The notes under the pieces: generated by a model
Databases searched by the model: none
The model's input: the letters and a program-made list of their open reading frames with translations, nothing else
Told to the model about the DNA's origin: nothing
Program-made: the position numbers and the translations under genes
Part shown: positions 1 to 10,601 of the stretch, in pieces
Layout of the letters: every line of letters starts with the position of its first letter
How positions within the stretch are numbered: the first letter of the stretch is position 1
Source of the DNA: Isoetes taiwanensis
Lineage: Eukaryota; Streptophyta; Lycopodiopsida; Isoetales; Isoetaceae
DNA: 64,000 bases
Assembly: GCA_021234155.1 (NCBI GenBank)
Contig: JAJEKV010000045.1
Location: 834,147-898,146, forward strand
Direction of reading: 5' to 3'

Positions 1-974
1 TGTAAATAGAAGTTTATAATCTTAATCCAAGCATTGAACCAAAGGAGAAAATGAAAGTGATCTGGACTATATCTGAAAAATGCAGCATCTGGACTATGTA
101 TGGGTAATGCAGTTTTGTACGTAATTATTTCTTTTGCCAGCAAACAGTGCTAAAAAAATCAGCATTAGTCATTTTTTTTACAAGCAGGTGGTTGATTGGA
201 CATTCATCTGTTTGAATCACACCGTCAAGGTGATAGTAATTAAAATCGTTAACGGATCAAGGATGTTGTTGATTGAAGGATCCGTAGAGAAACCAGGTTA
301 GTTACCGTCTTTTGTTGGCAAAGATACATTCAGAGATCAGGAGACCTTCTATAACCGACCAACTATGGACTTATTTACCAAGCAAATTCCATTAATCAAT
401 TGATTGTGGTTCAATAAAACACCCCAAGTCAAACCTGAAGGTTCACTCAATTATTTGTGGTTCAAACTTTGAACGAGACCACAAATGCAAGCAAAAATTA
501 AAGTCAATTTGACGCTCCACAAAGTTCACACACAAGCGAAAGTTTAAGTCAAGATGAGCAAAAGGTCATACAGACAAGCCCACAAATCTCACCAAGGACC
601 GTTCACAAAAGTGACTTGAAATTCAAGTCTATTGGAAGGGTCAGTAGTTAGCGGATTAGATTCAACTAGTTGGCCACCAAATTTGAGTCAACTAGACCAA
701 GTAAAAGGTCAACATTCAAATGTCAAAAGCTCAATATAAAAGGTTGGAATTCCATTCTTTAGAAAAACAAGTTCGTGTAAAAAGATGAGGATAGCCACGA
801 TGAAGAAAATGGAGAAATAGAAGCCAATTGAATCAGCATTTTTTCCTAGAAGGCCTCCAGATTTCTACACGTTCAGGCAACTATGACATAAAATATGCAC
901 CCCATTACCTTGCCTCACGTCTGCACACGCCTTTCCTCTGAAACAAAGCCTCCAATCTTCAGATTAATCTTAGA
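1..974. other. Upstream intergenic region of the pseudokinase gene
   Basis: I see no supported coding region here. The stretch is moderately AT-rich and has no long ORF with recognisable content. Its only useful content is the candidate core promoter described separately. Confidence 0.5.
735..741 (+). promoter_or_regulatory. Candidate TATA box for the pseudokinase gene
   Basis: TATAAAA lies about 235 bases upstream of the ATG at 975, which would give a 5' leader of roughly 200 bases. This is a sequence match only. No transcript evidence is available, and TATA-like strings are common in AT-rich DNA. Confidence 0.4.
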
Positions 975-2463
975 ATGACTGGCTCCAAATTCAAATCCAT
1001 TTCTCGCAGGCTATGCCCATTTCCTGTATGCGGCATAGGAGATCTTAATTCACTCGAACGCCTCTCTATTCCCCATGATCCAGATCTTCCCCATGTTTTT
1101 GATCCATCCGTTTTAGAAGACCTTCTTGATCTAAATTTCTCCGGCAAGCCTTTGCCCCTTCCTCTGCCTCCTGACCAAATTCAGATCCCAAATCTAGAAT
1201 TCCCTCCAAACCCTAAACCTGCTATGCATTGCAAAAGCCAACATTTTTCTGCACCGAGATTCTCTACTTTGGACATGGATAGATCTAAACTCAGGCCTCT
1301 TCCGGTCGCTCCTGAAGGAAAGCAGTTGAATTTTTTTTCTTTTGATTATCTTTCTTCTGTTTGCAACAACTTTTCTGCAGAGTGTTGCATTAGGGAAAGC
1401 AACATTGGAAGCGTGTATAAATGCTGCTTAAACAATGGCGATGATCCAAACACCAAGATAGAAGCAGAGCTGCTGTGTTTCAAGGCAGATTACCATACGG
1501 TAATGTACAAACAATGTAAGAAAATGGTGCATAGAAATATTCTTCTTACCTCTGAACGGTTGCCAATATGACAGGATTATGAAAACTGGGCAAAAACAGT
1601 GAAATCTGCGGCGACATTAAATCATCCAAATCTGTGCAAACTGATAGGGTTTTGTGCAGAAGAATTAGATCAGTGTGCAAAGAAGACAAGGGTTCAAATT
1701 CTGGTGTACGAGCGCTGTGAAAGGGGAGCTCTTGGCAAGATCTTGGAGACAAAAATTCCTCCACTGAGCTGGTGTACAAGGATCGCCATAGCTCTGGGTG
1801 CTGCCAAAGCCTTGAAATATCTTCATGACACTGTTACATTCTCTGTAAGTTCGTGACCTAATATTTGTGGTTTCTTCTTCCTTTTGTTCCAAGCTTAAAG
1901 ATCAATTCAATTCAATTTAATTCTTTTTCTCACCCCTATGTTGGCCTAGGTTCCATACATAGACTTCAATACATCCAACATTTTAGTAGACTCCAACTTC
2001 AATGCTAAACTTACCCACTACTGCTTCCAATCCAATACCGACATCCCGGTAATGCGCTGCCCGTCTTCCCTCACCACATTTTGCCATACCATATTCCTAA
2101 CCCATGTTTCCCTCTATGCAGCCCACTGATATCCTCAAAGACATCATGCTCAAAGAAGACACCTCTGTTCGAGATAACGTTCGATGCTTTGGCCTCGTGT
2201 TACTAGAGTTCCTAACTGGTGGACTTTCAAGGGGTGGAGAGGACCTCATACAATACATTGTTCACTTTCTTAAAGATGAAAGCAAATTGTTTCTCATTGT
2301 GGATCATGAACTAGAAGGTCAATGCTCGATTAAGCAAATCAAGATAGTTGCTAGACTAATTCAACATTGTTTACACAAATATCCATCGCAAAGGCCATCG
2401 ATGAGATTTATAATTGATATTCTTAGCATGTTGCAAGGCTCCACTCCACATGATCGTGAATAG
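975..2463 (+). CDS. Receptor-like cytoplasmic kinase homologue, predicted pseudokinase (4 exons)
   Basis: I infer exons 975-1499, 1575-1844, 1950-2048 and 2122-2463. All three introns are GT-AG and phase 0, and the spliced frame gives 411 codons plus stop. The first intron (75 nt) removes an in-frame TGA. Residues 1-115 are a non-conserved N-terminus; a kinase-like fold of the plant RLCK/PBL type follows. Seen: HPNLCKLIGFC, LVYERCERGALG, KALKYLHD, TSNILVDSNFNAKL, CFGLVLLEFLTGG and YPSQRPSM. Key catalytic elements are lost. The glycine loop reads RESNIGSVYK with only one usual Gly; the alpha-C Glu is Thr183; the catalytic loop is YIDFNTSN (Asp270 kept, Arg and Lys lost); and DFG is HYC at 288-290. 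The length suits a cytoplasmic RLCK, and no membrane segment is seen. Inferred role: a non-catalytic scaffold or decoy. A gene at the start of decay is the alternative, but the open frame and clean splice sites argue for constraint. Confidence 0.78.
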
Positions 2464-3045
2464 GAAAGTTAAAACTAGTTGAGACTGTAATTTATGGTCC
2501 CTTGAGTTGAAAAGAACATTTTGAAACATAGCTACCCATCACTTGGAACTTTAGCATGCAATTGTGGCTAGTTTTGTACAACTAAATTTTAAGGTAAACT
2601 TTGCTAGTTGTTGTTGACATTATTCATGTTATTTAACACCGAATGTTTAGAGGGTATTCTGAATTTGTTGAAACAGACGGACAGGTAGATAGGTAGAAGT
2701 ATTAACGTCCACGAAAACTACCAAGAGCCATAGTATGGTACAATGAGCATGGGCATTATGGCCACAATCAAACTAGAGGACAAAGTCCCATTCGTATCAT
2801 TGCGTAATGTAAAACCAAAATAAGTAAGACCAACGAGAAAAGACAAAGGCTACACATAACCCGTTCAAAGATTAGAAAGCCAATGATATCGAATATACGT
2901 CCTTGATAAATTGCATCAATTGTCGTGCTTCTCTCACCTTGCCTAATTGCAAAGTTGAAGTGGAGTGAGGTCTTCTTAGACTGAAAAAGTAGTGTCCTCT
3001 AGATGACTACCATGCCGCAGGACATGTAGCCAAGCAAGTGTGTCC
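2464..3045. other. 3' flank of the pseudokinase gene, no gene seen
   Basis: AT-rich sequence after the TAG stop. It presumably contains the polyadenylation region, but no single signal can be assigned. No further ORF is supported. Confidence 0.45.
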
Positions 3046-3776
3046 CTAAAGGGTACCAAGAGATGTCGGGTGATCTGGTTGGGCTGCTCCTACTCGAGTA
3101 GCTGATAGAATGCCCTCTATCTGTATGTGCGTGACCTCTGTGAAAAATTGTGCCACTTCATCCATATCTGAGCATTCCTCTCGCTCTGCAATTTCGACAA
3201 TGCACAGGTTCGAGACTCGTGACGATTCGTTGCATATATCCGTTCTAGCTTGCAAAGTGTCATGTTGTAACAAGTGTTCATTGAAGGTTCGAGTAGTCAT
3301 GTCTACCATCTCCACCTTATTCTATGCCATAACCATTGCCTCGGGTGCAAGGAGTTCATAATTGCTAAGAATAGTTGAGTAACAAATAGTTAGCAATTAA
3401 AACCAATGATTGATATCTAGGACCGTTATTGTGGTTATAAGAACCACATCATCCATTATACTTCGTAATCGTACCACCTCATTATCGCTAACGAATTGAA
3501 GCTCAAGTTCACATGCTCTCACCTCGAATTTTTTAAGAGTTTGGTCATGATCTGGTGATGATGGACCTGCACTTTTCTCTACACTGTATGCTACATCCTC
3601 TTGGAAGACATTTGCTGAGTGTTCATGCTGGAATCCCACATTGTCCACCATTTGTAGTATTGTTCATTGCCCTTGAGACTCTTGAGATTTCTTTTTTCTG
3701 TTGAACTTGTTGTTGAGCTTGTCTCTACATCTATAGCGCCAAGTAAAGATTTGATTGAAGTAAGGAAGCAATACAC
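3046..3776 (-). pseudogene. Unidentified coding-like fragments, minus strand
   Basis: Three minus-strand open stretches (about 3776-3591, 3651-3397 and 3315-3046) of 61-89 residues lie close together in different frames. The middle one is acidic and hydrophilic, with the stretches FEVRACELELQF and NEVVRLRSIMDD. They could be exons or frameshifted remains of one gene, or part of a transposon. I recognise no domain. The only argument for coding is the local density of open frames on one strand. Confidence 0.25.
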
Positions 3777-3869
3777 CCCAATATTCCTTCTTGCTCCAAA
3801 ATGAACTTTGCCAAATCCAAGTGTACTTTAGCTCCGAATAAAGATATGATGACTCTAAATTGTCTTACA

Positions 3870-4594
3870 AGCCTCCCTAAGGAATCACAAGGCACTTAAG
3901 CTGTACTTAGATGCTACTTTCCTTCGCAAGCTCTGGGATGCAGATGCTCTGACGCGTGTTAAGCTGGCACACTATCAGCAGCAAGTTAATCCTAGGCTCA
4001 CGAGAGGCCCACACCAGTACTTGTACACCCAGTTGCCTATGAAGAAGCGCAGACTTATAGCTTCCAACAAGACGGGTGCACACCGCCTCCTCGCGATTGA
4101 GAGAGGACGTTGGGCTCGGAAGCACGGAGCAAAGGCTTTGCCCGTTGTTGCCACCGTAGCTTATTGAGGATGAATGTCATGCCCTCCGTTCTGCCCGTTT
4201 GCGCTTGCCCATATCCGAGCTGGATGATCGATTACTAGTGCTTGGCTAACCGCTGCATAGTGGGTTTGTTGGGGTCATACCTCCGGAGGTTATGGATGCA
4301 CGGACTCGGTTATTGTCCTCCGGGATATTGAACTCTGTCCTATACAATTGTATGCAATGCCAAGATACTTATTATCGCTAAGGTTTTTCCCTCGAAACCC
4401 TTCTGGTGGGGTTTTTAATCCCGCAAGAATACGCTTGTCGCTATCTTTTGTTTGGGTCCCATAGGCCAATCGGTCTCCGTGGACGCTAAAAAATCTATTC
4501 TATTCTATTCTATTCTATTCTATTCTATTCTATTCTATTCTATTCTATTCTATTCTATTCTATTCTATTCTATTCTATTCTTCTATTCTATTCT
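3870..4594 (+). mobile_element. LINE (non-LTR retrotransposon) 3' end, copy 1
   Basis: Translation gives NHKALKLYLDATF, then a stretch with RLTRGPHQYLYTQL, then after a frameshift IEDECHALRSA. The last resembles the Cys/His-type domain found after the reverse transcriptase in many LINEs. The same order occurs at 35,230-34,362 on the minus strand, so this is a repeat family. A conserved non-coding 3' region (GTCTCCGTGGACGC) leads into a pentanucleotide tail. The copy is 5' truncated, as is usual for LINE insertions, and cannot be autonomous. Confidence 0.7.
4493..4594 (+). repeat. (ATTCT)n microsatellite tail of LINE copy 1
   Basis: About 18-20 units of ATTCT directly follow the LINE 3' sequence. 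The same tail, shorter, follows the other two copies of this 3' end at 5,478 and (reverse strand) 34,362. The pentanucleotide is therefore part of the element's insertion product rather than a chance microsatellite. Confidence 0.85.
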
Positions 4595-5460
4595 CTCTCT
4601 TTTGCAAGATCATTGCTGATACTAGGAACTATAGCTCTGAGATTTCAAAGTATGCAAGAATCATCATGTTCTGCCCTCGGGATTGAAACCCCCCTCCTGA
4701 AACTCTAGAGAGAGAAAAGACCCAAAGAGAGAAAGTAGCGCGGAGAGCAGAGCAAGTGGAGCATGTGTTATATGGAGCACAGAGCAGGTCCTAGAGAGCA
4801 TGTGCTATGGCCTATTGAATCAAGTGGCGTATGATTAAAGCGAAATATCAAGTAAATACTTGCCAGTTTCATTCGTTAATGATGGAGCGTGGGTGAAGTG
4901 GGTTTTGGGCAACTTTTGATATTTTGGTATATCTGAGGATCTAATGATTAGATTTTTTTTTTTTTTGGCATATTGTATCTTAAATTCAAACCAGATCAAA
5001 ATTGACTTCGATGTTGGTTCAAAGTCCAAATGGGTCTTAGCCATTGAGACCTGGCTATAAATGGCAATAATTAAAACATTGTGTACTTTAGATAGTATCT
5101 ATTATCAGGTTGTGTAAAACATCGTGCTGGAATTTAATTTTGAGATGAACAAAATATTAGATTCTTCAACAAGCAATAGGGCATGCATGGGACAAAGGAA
5201 GTGGTGTAGTGAAATGGAAAACAAATGGAAATGTCTGAGATGAACGGAAAAGAGGTTCGAATAGTATAATTCATTATTCTCATTGATCTGTCGTTTATAT
5301 TGGAATTTGAGATTACTAATTTAATTCCTAACCCATGGGGATTAGAAATAAAAAAAAAAAAATCAGTAGTGCATGCTTAGCTCTAATTACGTCCTTTTTC
5401 TACCATTATTACTAGATGGAATTGACAAGATGGTAGATAGCCACATAGTTCAGCCAAGAC
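4595..5460. other. No gene seen
   Basis: AT-rich sequence between LINE fragments. A short purine-rich run (about 4,705-4,790) and homopolymer tracts (T at about 4,952, A at about 5,350) are the only notable structure. Confidence 0.4.
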
Positions 5461-5475
5461 ATGGGATTATGCTTC

Positions 5476-5530
5476 GTCTTATTGGTCTCCGTGGACGACG
5501 ATAAAAACTCTATTCTATTCTATTCTTTCC
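5476..5530 (+). mobile_element. LINE 3' terminal fragment, copy 3
   Basis: The sequence TTGGTCTCCGTGGACG followed by three to four ATTCT units matches the last bases of LINE copies 1 and 2. It is a severely 5'-truncated insertion or a remnant. Confidence 0.6.
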
Positions 5531-6426
5531 CTCTTAAAAAGTCTTGGCACCATTGTCAAACTTGGCATTATTCGTGGCTCTGCCACTCGTGGTGCATCCT
5601 CTCGCAATGCTGCCTTAACTTTGTATCGCGCATCAAGTCCCTCCCCACGAAGATTACCTAGGTATATTATCTATGTACAATAAAATTTGATTGGGTGGAA
5701 TCCTAGAACCATATCTATAGAATGAAGAAAAAAGATATATGCTAGTTAAGAATCAAAATGTACATGTACAAAATGAATGGTTGAGTGAGAATCGCAGGCA
5801 GGCAGGCAGGCAGTAGTTGTTTTAACATCATGCCACTAGGTAGCCAAAGTTTGAGGCACTAGTTCTAACTAGCAATTGTTGGTGTCTAGAAATGTAATCC
5901 TTTTTATACATGTATACATGTATCAATGCACAATTTTGAGAGTCCCATAATCATGAACCGCCAGTAACTGTCGTGATTAATGCTATTCACCACTCTGCAA
6001 TTGCATCATTTTTGGATTTTAAATTTCTTTACTAAATTCTTGCCTGGTTTGTCTCGCATTTGCTATCCTATCCCTGCATTCTCTGCCTCCAATTCAATTA
6101 TCACATCTTGCTATAGCCGCAAAATCCATTTCCCAAGTTAGCGCTTATTCCTTACTACAGCAAACTAATCAGTAGAATATACCTACAAGGAAAAAACCTT
6201 TGGGTTCCAAAGTGATCCAAATCAAAGACTTCCATGAAAAACATGTTGAGACCCATCTTTCCAGATTAGATAAATTATGAAAGAGGTATGGGGTGTAGCT
6301 TCAAAAAATAGAAGAGGATTCAAGAAAGGCAGAATCCAGAATGCATGGAAAGAATTTTTTTTTCCAAATATTATGAATTGGTTAATGGCAAGAAACACGT
6401 AACAAACCATTACATTTCTACATATT
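5531..6426. other. No gene seen; one tetranucleotide microsatellite
   Basis: AT-rich sequence. A short (AGGC)5 run lies at about 5,795-5,812, and a palindromic run of TACATG units lies near 5,910. No coding region is supported. Confidence 0.4.
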
Positions 6427-6666
6427 TTGCTCGGGCATTTGACTTTTCACCTGAAGGGACAGGTTGTTGACCACTTGGATGTGGCTAAGACTGCCAGAGA
6501 TCTTGCACAAACATCAAGCATGAGAGTGGTATTTATTAGGGTTGTGGGTTATTCAACAACTGGTCTTAATATAATAAACCAGCTACTTCAGCATGGGTCA
6601 GAGGAGAAAACTAGATTATTCAATGATATAGAAGTATTGGAAGCAAAAAATAAGGGATGCACCTGA
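6427..6666 (+). pseudogene. Unidentified 79-residue open frame
   Basis: The open frame contains VVDHLDVAKTARDL and VVGYSTTGLNIINQLL, which look like ordinary protein sequence (balanced composition, amphipathic helices). The stop codon is at 6,664-6,666, and nothing extends it upstream. I recognise no family. It may be a gene or transposon fragment upstream of the LTR that begins near 6.8 kb. Confidence 0.25.
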
Positions 6667-6810
6667 AGGCGATCGATCGGATTGAGAGCAAAAAGAATAT
6701 GCTGTAAGATTTTCAGCAGATTTCCCAGAAAATAATGACACAAAGTTGGAATTCAACAAACTACCTAATGATCCTGCTGGAAATCAAGTTAGTTTTTGAG
6801 TGTTGAAGTA

Positions 6811-8443
6811 CATGTTGTGTGATGTTCTTGGGAAATATATGCCATAAATGTGTATATTTCCAGGTCCGTCACTATACAAGTCTATCATCATAGCCTTGTA
6901 TACCATAGATTAGTGGCAAAAGGGGGCATGACTAAGTTATTCATATAACTTAGCCAACCTTAGGTTAAGACCATTTCCACATGGCCTTAACCTATTGGGC
7001 ACCCGCCACACGAAAGCACCCTATTGGAACCACATGGCAGATGACATCAACCCTAACCTATAAATGGCCAAACTCTAACCCTATGCCATTTTTCTGGCTC
7101 CAACAGTCTGGGAATCCTACTCGCGCTCGAAACTCCGTTTTGAGAACCGTCTGATGTGGCACAGCATAGCATAGCAGCCCCAGTGCGTGAGCGCATCAAT
7201 AGGAGTGGGAGCTACTTTGACCACCTTGAAGACCCTAGAGATGTTGGGAGTAGGAAGGAGTTCCTCAGAAGCAAGTATCTGGGTTAGAGTTCTTCATAGA
7301 TCATCTGGAAGTAGGACTCCAGATGAGTTACTATTTCGTATCTCTAGTAGAGCCTTCCTAGAATCCTTGGTCTAGATTTTGAATCCTAATCAATGAACCC
7401 GAACTGTAAGTTGGATGCATGTGATTAGGTTTAGATATTATTCTCATTATGTATCATGTTCTGTGGATATGTGATGTTGGTTGATCATGATCTTGTATTG
7501 TGAAGGGGGTAGAGACCTAATAGCCATTACTTAGTTGATGCTCCTAGTTGAGACCCCTTGGTTCCTATTATATGCAGTCTGTGCATAGGAACCCACCGGG
7601 TTAGGGGGGGCTATGATGTGACTTAGCACCATAATGGGGCTAGAGGCAAAGTGGAGGGAGGTCCCTGCTGAGCGCGGCTATTGGGGACCCATAGCAGATT
7701 ATTCCTATAGCCAGTCACTTCGAGTGGGCCGAGTATGAGTCTGACACCTCCTGGACCAATGGTGTCGCCCCGCCTCTCAAGAGTTGCAGGTGTCAGCCTG
7801 GCTCTTGTTTTGGGGGGTTCAGTTGGGTAAGAATCGTGTGTTGTCACGATTCTTTAACCGCCCGTGGAGCCTCTAGACCCCGAAGCAACCTTTTCTGCCT
7901 CATCGGACCGGGGAGATGCAACCTGGAGTAGTCTCGATGGGTGATACCATGAGATTGCATATCCGGCAGGCTATAGTCACGCCAGAGCCCGATTTAGCCC
8001 ATCTGCAAAGTATGCACAGGAGGGGCGGATGGAGTGGTCAACCATAGTCATTGCCTATAGCCAGCCCCGCCATTGTTATGCCTCGGTCTGATCTATCTTA
8101 TGGCCTGGACGTCAGTCTACCTCCCCATGAGTCTAAACCTTGAGTAGAAACTCTCATGTTTTATGGCATATGTTTATCTCTATTATATCTATGGATGTAT
8201 AGATGCGCTACCCTTCGAGGTAGTTCGATGTATTGTTGTTGTTAGTGCTGACATTGTTATGCTTCCACTGTTATAGGAGCACATAGGGGAAGGGCGCACA
8301 AGACACCTTCGTGTCTCTTTCCCGCACTAGGAACATCCTGGACTGCGGGATAAACGGAGGGCCAGTGCGGTCGAAGGACCGGATGGGGGATTTCCTATGG
8401 AGTGTACGGCCGGGCGCAGTATATTTTGTAGGGAGCGTCACAA
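6811..8443 (+). mobile_element. Probable long terminal repeat (LTR) of an LTR retrotransposon
   Basis: The inferred LTR starts near TGTTGTGTG and ends in GTCACA just before a primer binding site, so it has the usual TG...CA ends. It has a TATA box (TATAAAT at 7,059-7,065) in the expected promoter position and no coding content. The length of about 1.6 kb is long but within the range for plant Gypsy-type LTRs. The 5' edge is approximate because no second LTR is present for comparison. Confidence 0.5.
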
Positions 8444-8444
8444 C

Positions 8445-8456
8445 GATATCAGAGCC
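8445..8456 (+). promoter_or_regulatory. Primer binding site for initiator Met-tRNA
   Basis: GATATCAGAGCC matches the common plant retrotransposon PBS core TATCAGAGC, which is complementary to the 3' end of initiator tRNA. It sits two bases past the inferred LTR end. Internal leader sequence continues to about 8,640 and then the element is lost. Confidence 0.6.
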
Positions 8457-8826
8457 ATGTTCTTGGTTGACCAAGAATTAGCACTGACCATATCCTTAGT
8501 TAAGTAGTCTAACTGGCCTAATAGAGTATGCGATGAAAATTCCACCATTGAACCTCGGAAAGGGGAGGAATTTTTTTTTCTCCCAGGTAGTGGGGTCGTA
8601 AAGTTAGGGTAAGTTGTTAGATACAGGAAAAAGAATGAGTCGCATTAACATTCTAGTAAAATTGGAGTGGAAATTATACATGAGCATCAAATTTCACCCA
8701 AAATGGATCGAAGAATCATTCCAATCTGAGACCCGAGTGAAAAATGACGCAAATCCATAATTAACACCCCAAACCATAAAATTCGAATTTCTAATTATAA
8801 TAAAGTAGTAACCATATATTATTAAG

Positions 8827-8834
8827 TATATATA
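8827..8834 (+). promoter_or_regulatory. Candidate TATA box for the histone-like ORF
   Basis: TATATATA lies about 175 bases upstream of the ATG at 9,009, in AT-rich DNA that contrasts with the GC-rich coding stretch after it. Sequence match only. Confidence 0.35.
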
Positions 8835-9008
8835 GATGTATTTAATGGGAGGGGGCCTAATTAATAGGGCTATTAATGGTAAGAGAATATTTCTAGCCCT
8901 AAAAGCATCTTTTCCTTTTTATTTTAGCATCCCACTCTCCCTATCTCACCCTAAACCTCTCTTTCTTGATCTCCAGCTTAGGCGAATCCATTTTCTTAAC
9001 CGTAAGAT

Positions 9009-9692
9009 ATGGCCCGAACCAAATGCACAACTCGAAAGCATAGGAGCCCCAGGCACGCCACTTCCATGGCAGAGGCAGCAGCGGGTAGCGGCAAGAAGAT
9101 CCCGGAGCACCTCAAGCCCGGGAGGGAGGGGGAGGAGGAGCACAAGGAAACGTCCACATCGGCGGACGAGACTTTCCACACCTCCCACGAGCGGGCACAG
9201 AGTAGCTCATCGGGAGCTACCCAAAGGATAGGTGAGACCGTCGAGCTCAGTTGGTTGTCGCCGAGCCAGGAGGAGGAGCAGCAGCAAGGGGGCGGCCAAG
9301 AGGAAGGAGAGCAGCGACAACAAGAAGTCGGCTCCAGCAAGACGAAGGGCAAGGAGAAGGTAGCGGCCTCGAGAGACGATCCACATTGAAGAACCTCATC
9401 GGGACCGACGAGGAGGACGAGGAGGAGAACGAGGAGGAAGGAAGCGGCGGGTAGGACGAGGACGAGCTCGAGGAAGATGCCGGGGAGACATCTAACCCCG
9501 ACGCCGGTCCACCCACCCTACCCGAAGTGGCCCACGCCAACGAAGGTGCAGCTCTTCGAGGAGGGCAACTTGTGCGCCATCCACACGAAGAAAGTGACAG
9601 TAATGCCCAAGGATCTCCATCTGGCCAGGAGGATCCGTAAGGAGAAGCCCTACAAACTTCCTATTTTGTACTTAGTTAAATTATATATATAA
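9009..9692 (+). pseudogene. Split histone H3-like gene: H3 N-terminus and H3 C-terminus around a low-complexity insert
   Basis: The ATG at 9,009 opens with MARTKCTTRKHR, very close to the histone H3 tail ARTKQTARK. The frame runs 126 residues through acidic and Gln-rich repeats and stops at 9,389. In the same frame further on, 9,552-9,641 reads [15 protein letters not shown], then [16 protein letters not shown], which matches the end of the H3 fold (alpha-2 end, loop 2, alpha-3). The H3 core between them (alpha-N, alpha-1, most of alpha-2) is absent. A possible GT-AG intron at 9,360-9,551 is phase 0 and would join the parts into about 163 codons, but the product would still lack the fold. The gene has no RGERA end. 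The VTVMPKD motif is closer to canonical H3 than to CENH3. The region is GC-rich, unlike its flanks. It is either a decayed H3-derived gene or a transposon ORF with captured H3 ends. Confidence 0.55.
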
Positions 9693-9815
9693 AAAAAGTA
9701 CTTTTTGTGTAAATCAATTTGGTATAAAACCTTTTATAATATAATTAAAATGTTCTTATTATTAATATCAGTTTAAAATTTTGCCTTTAAATTAAATTTT
9801 AGGTCAAAGTCAACC

Positions 9816-10310
9816 CACTCGAGTCTGACCGTGCCGATGGCCCCTGCGTCGCGAACGCAGACGCATTTCGCACGGTCTGACTCGACTCGTTTGAATTGTG
9901 GTTTAATTTGTTCAATTTTTGTAATAAGAGATGTTAGAATGCTTAGAATTTGCTAAAAAGTTCAGTGTAGCACTTAAAATTTGTTAAAAACATCAAAAAC
10001 CAGTCAAGAATGGCCCATTCGAGTCTGACCCGCTGATGGCCCACGCCTCGCGAACGCAGACGCATTTCGCGGTCTGACACGCAGACGCGTTTCGCGCTCT
10101 GACACGAGTCACCCATAATTACACGTTTTCATGTCATTTTAACATAAAATAAGTTGCTAGTTAGTCTAGAAGTGATTCAAACATGCATTTTATGTCTTTT
10201 AGCTCCTAAAAATGTCTAGTTTTGCCAAAAATGACCCACTCGGGTCTGACTGTGTGATGGCCCCTGCCTCGCAAACGCAAACGCATTTCGCATGGTCTGA
10301 CCCGAGCCGA
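9816..10310. repeat. Three GC-rich stem-loop repeats at about 200-220-bp spacing
   Basis: Copies at about 9,816-9,890, 10,014-10,110 and 10,233-10,310 share the order GAGTCTGACC, GATGGCCC, CGCGAACGCAGACGCATTTCG, then GGTCTGAC. The flanks GTCTGACCGTGC and GCACGGTCTGAC can pair with one mismatch, so each copy can fold as a hairpin. Copy 2 has an extra partial internal duplication. The sequence between copies is AT-rich and weakly alike. No protein is encoded. Confidence 0.6.
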
Positions 10311-10484
10311 GCATGTTTGACCAAAACTTGCCCAAATTTGATCCAACAACTGCCATATAGTATTTCTTGACTTGTTTTGCTTAGATTTGCACTTCATGAT
10401 ACCTAATTTGGAGATCCATAGCCTTAGAACATAGGTCTACCAGATCAAGAAGTCTTGGGCATGGAAAACTAGGCACACTTAGTC

Positions 10485-10492
10485 TATAAAAG
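10485..10492 (+). promoter_or_regulatory. Candidate TATA box for the orphan ORF at 10,602
   Basis: TATAAAAG is followed by a pyrimidine-rich leader of about 110 bases before the ATG at 10,602, a layout typical of a plant pol II promoter or of an LTR promoter. Confidence 0.45.
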
Positions 10493-10601
10493 GGGCCTCA
10501 TTTTCCATTTTCTCTTCATCAAGTTTGCTCTCATCCTCTTAGGCGATTTTCTAGACCTTTGTCAATCCTTCCCAACTGTTTTCTACCTTAATCTCTGCTC
10601 A

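Noticed and set aside
7187-8474. Short open frames inside the putative LTR
   Set aside because: They are less than 75 codons and unrelated to any retroelement protein; LTRs are non-coding.
9009-9692. A functional histone H3 or CENH3 gene
   Set aside because: The alpha-N, alpha-1 and most of the alpha-2 helix are missing in every frame and splice option I tried.
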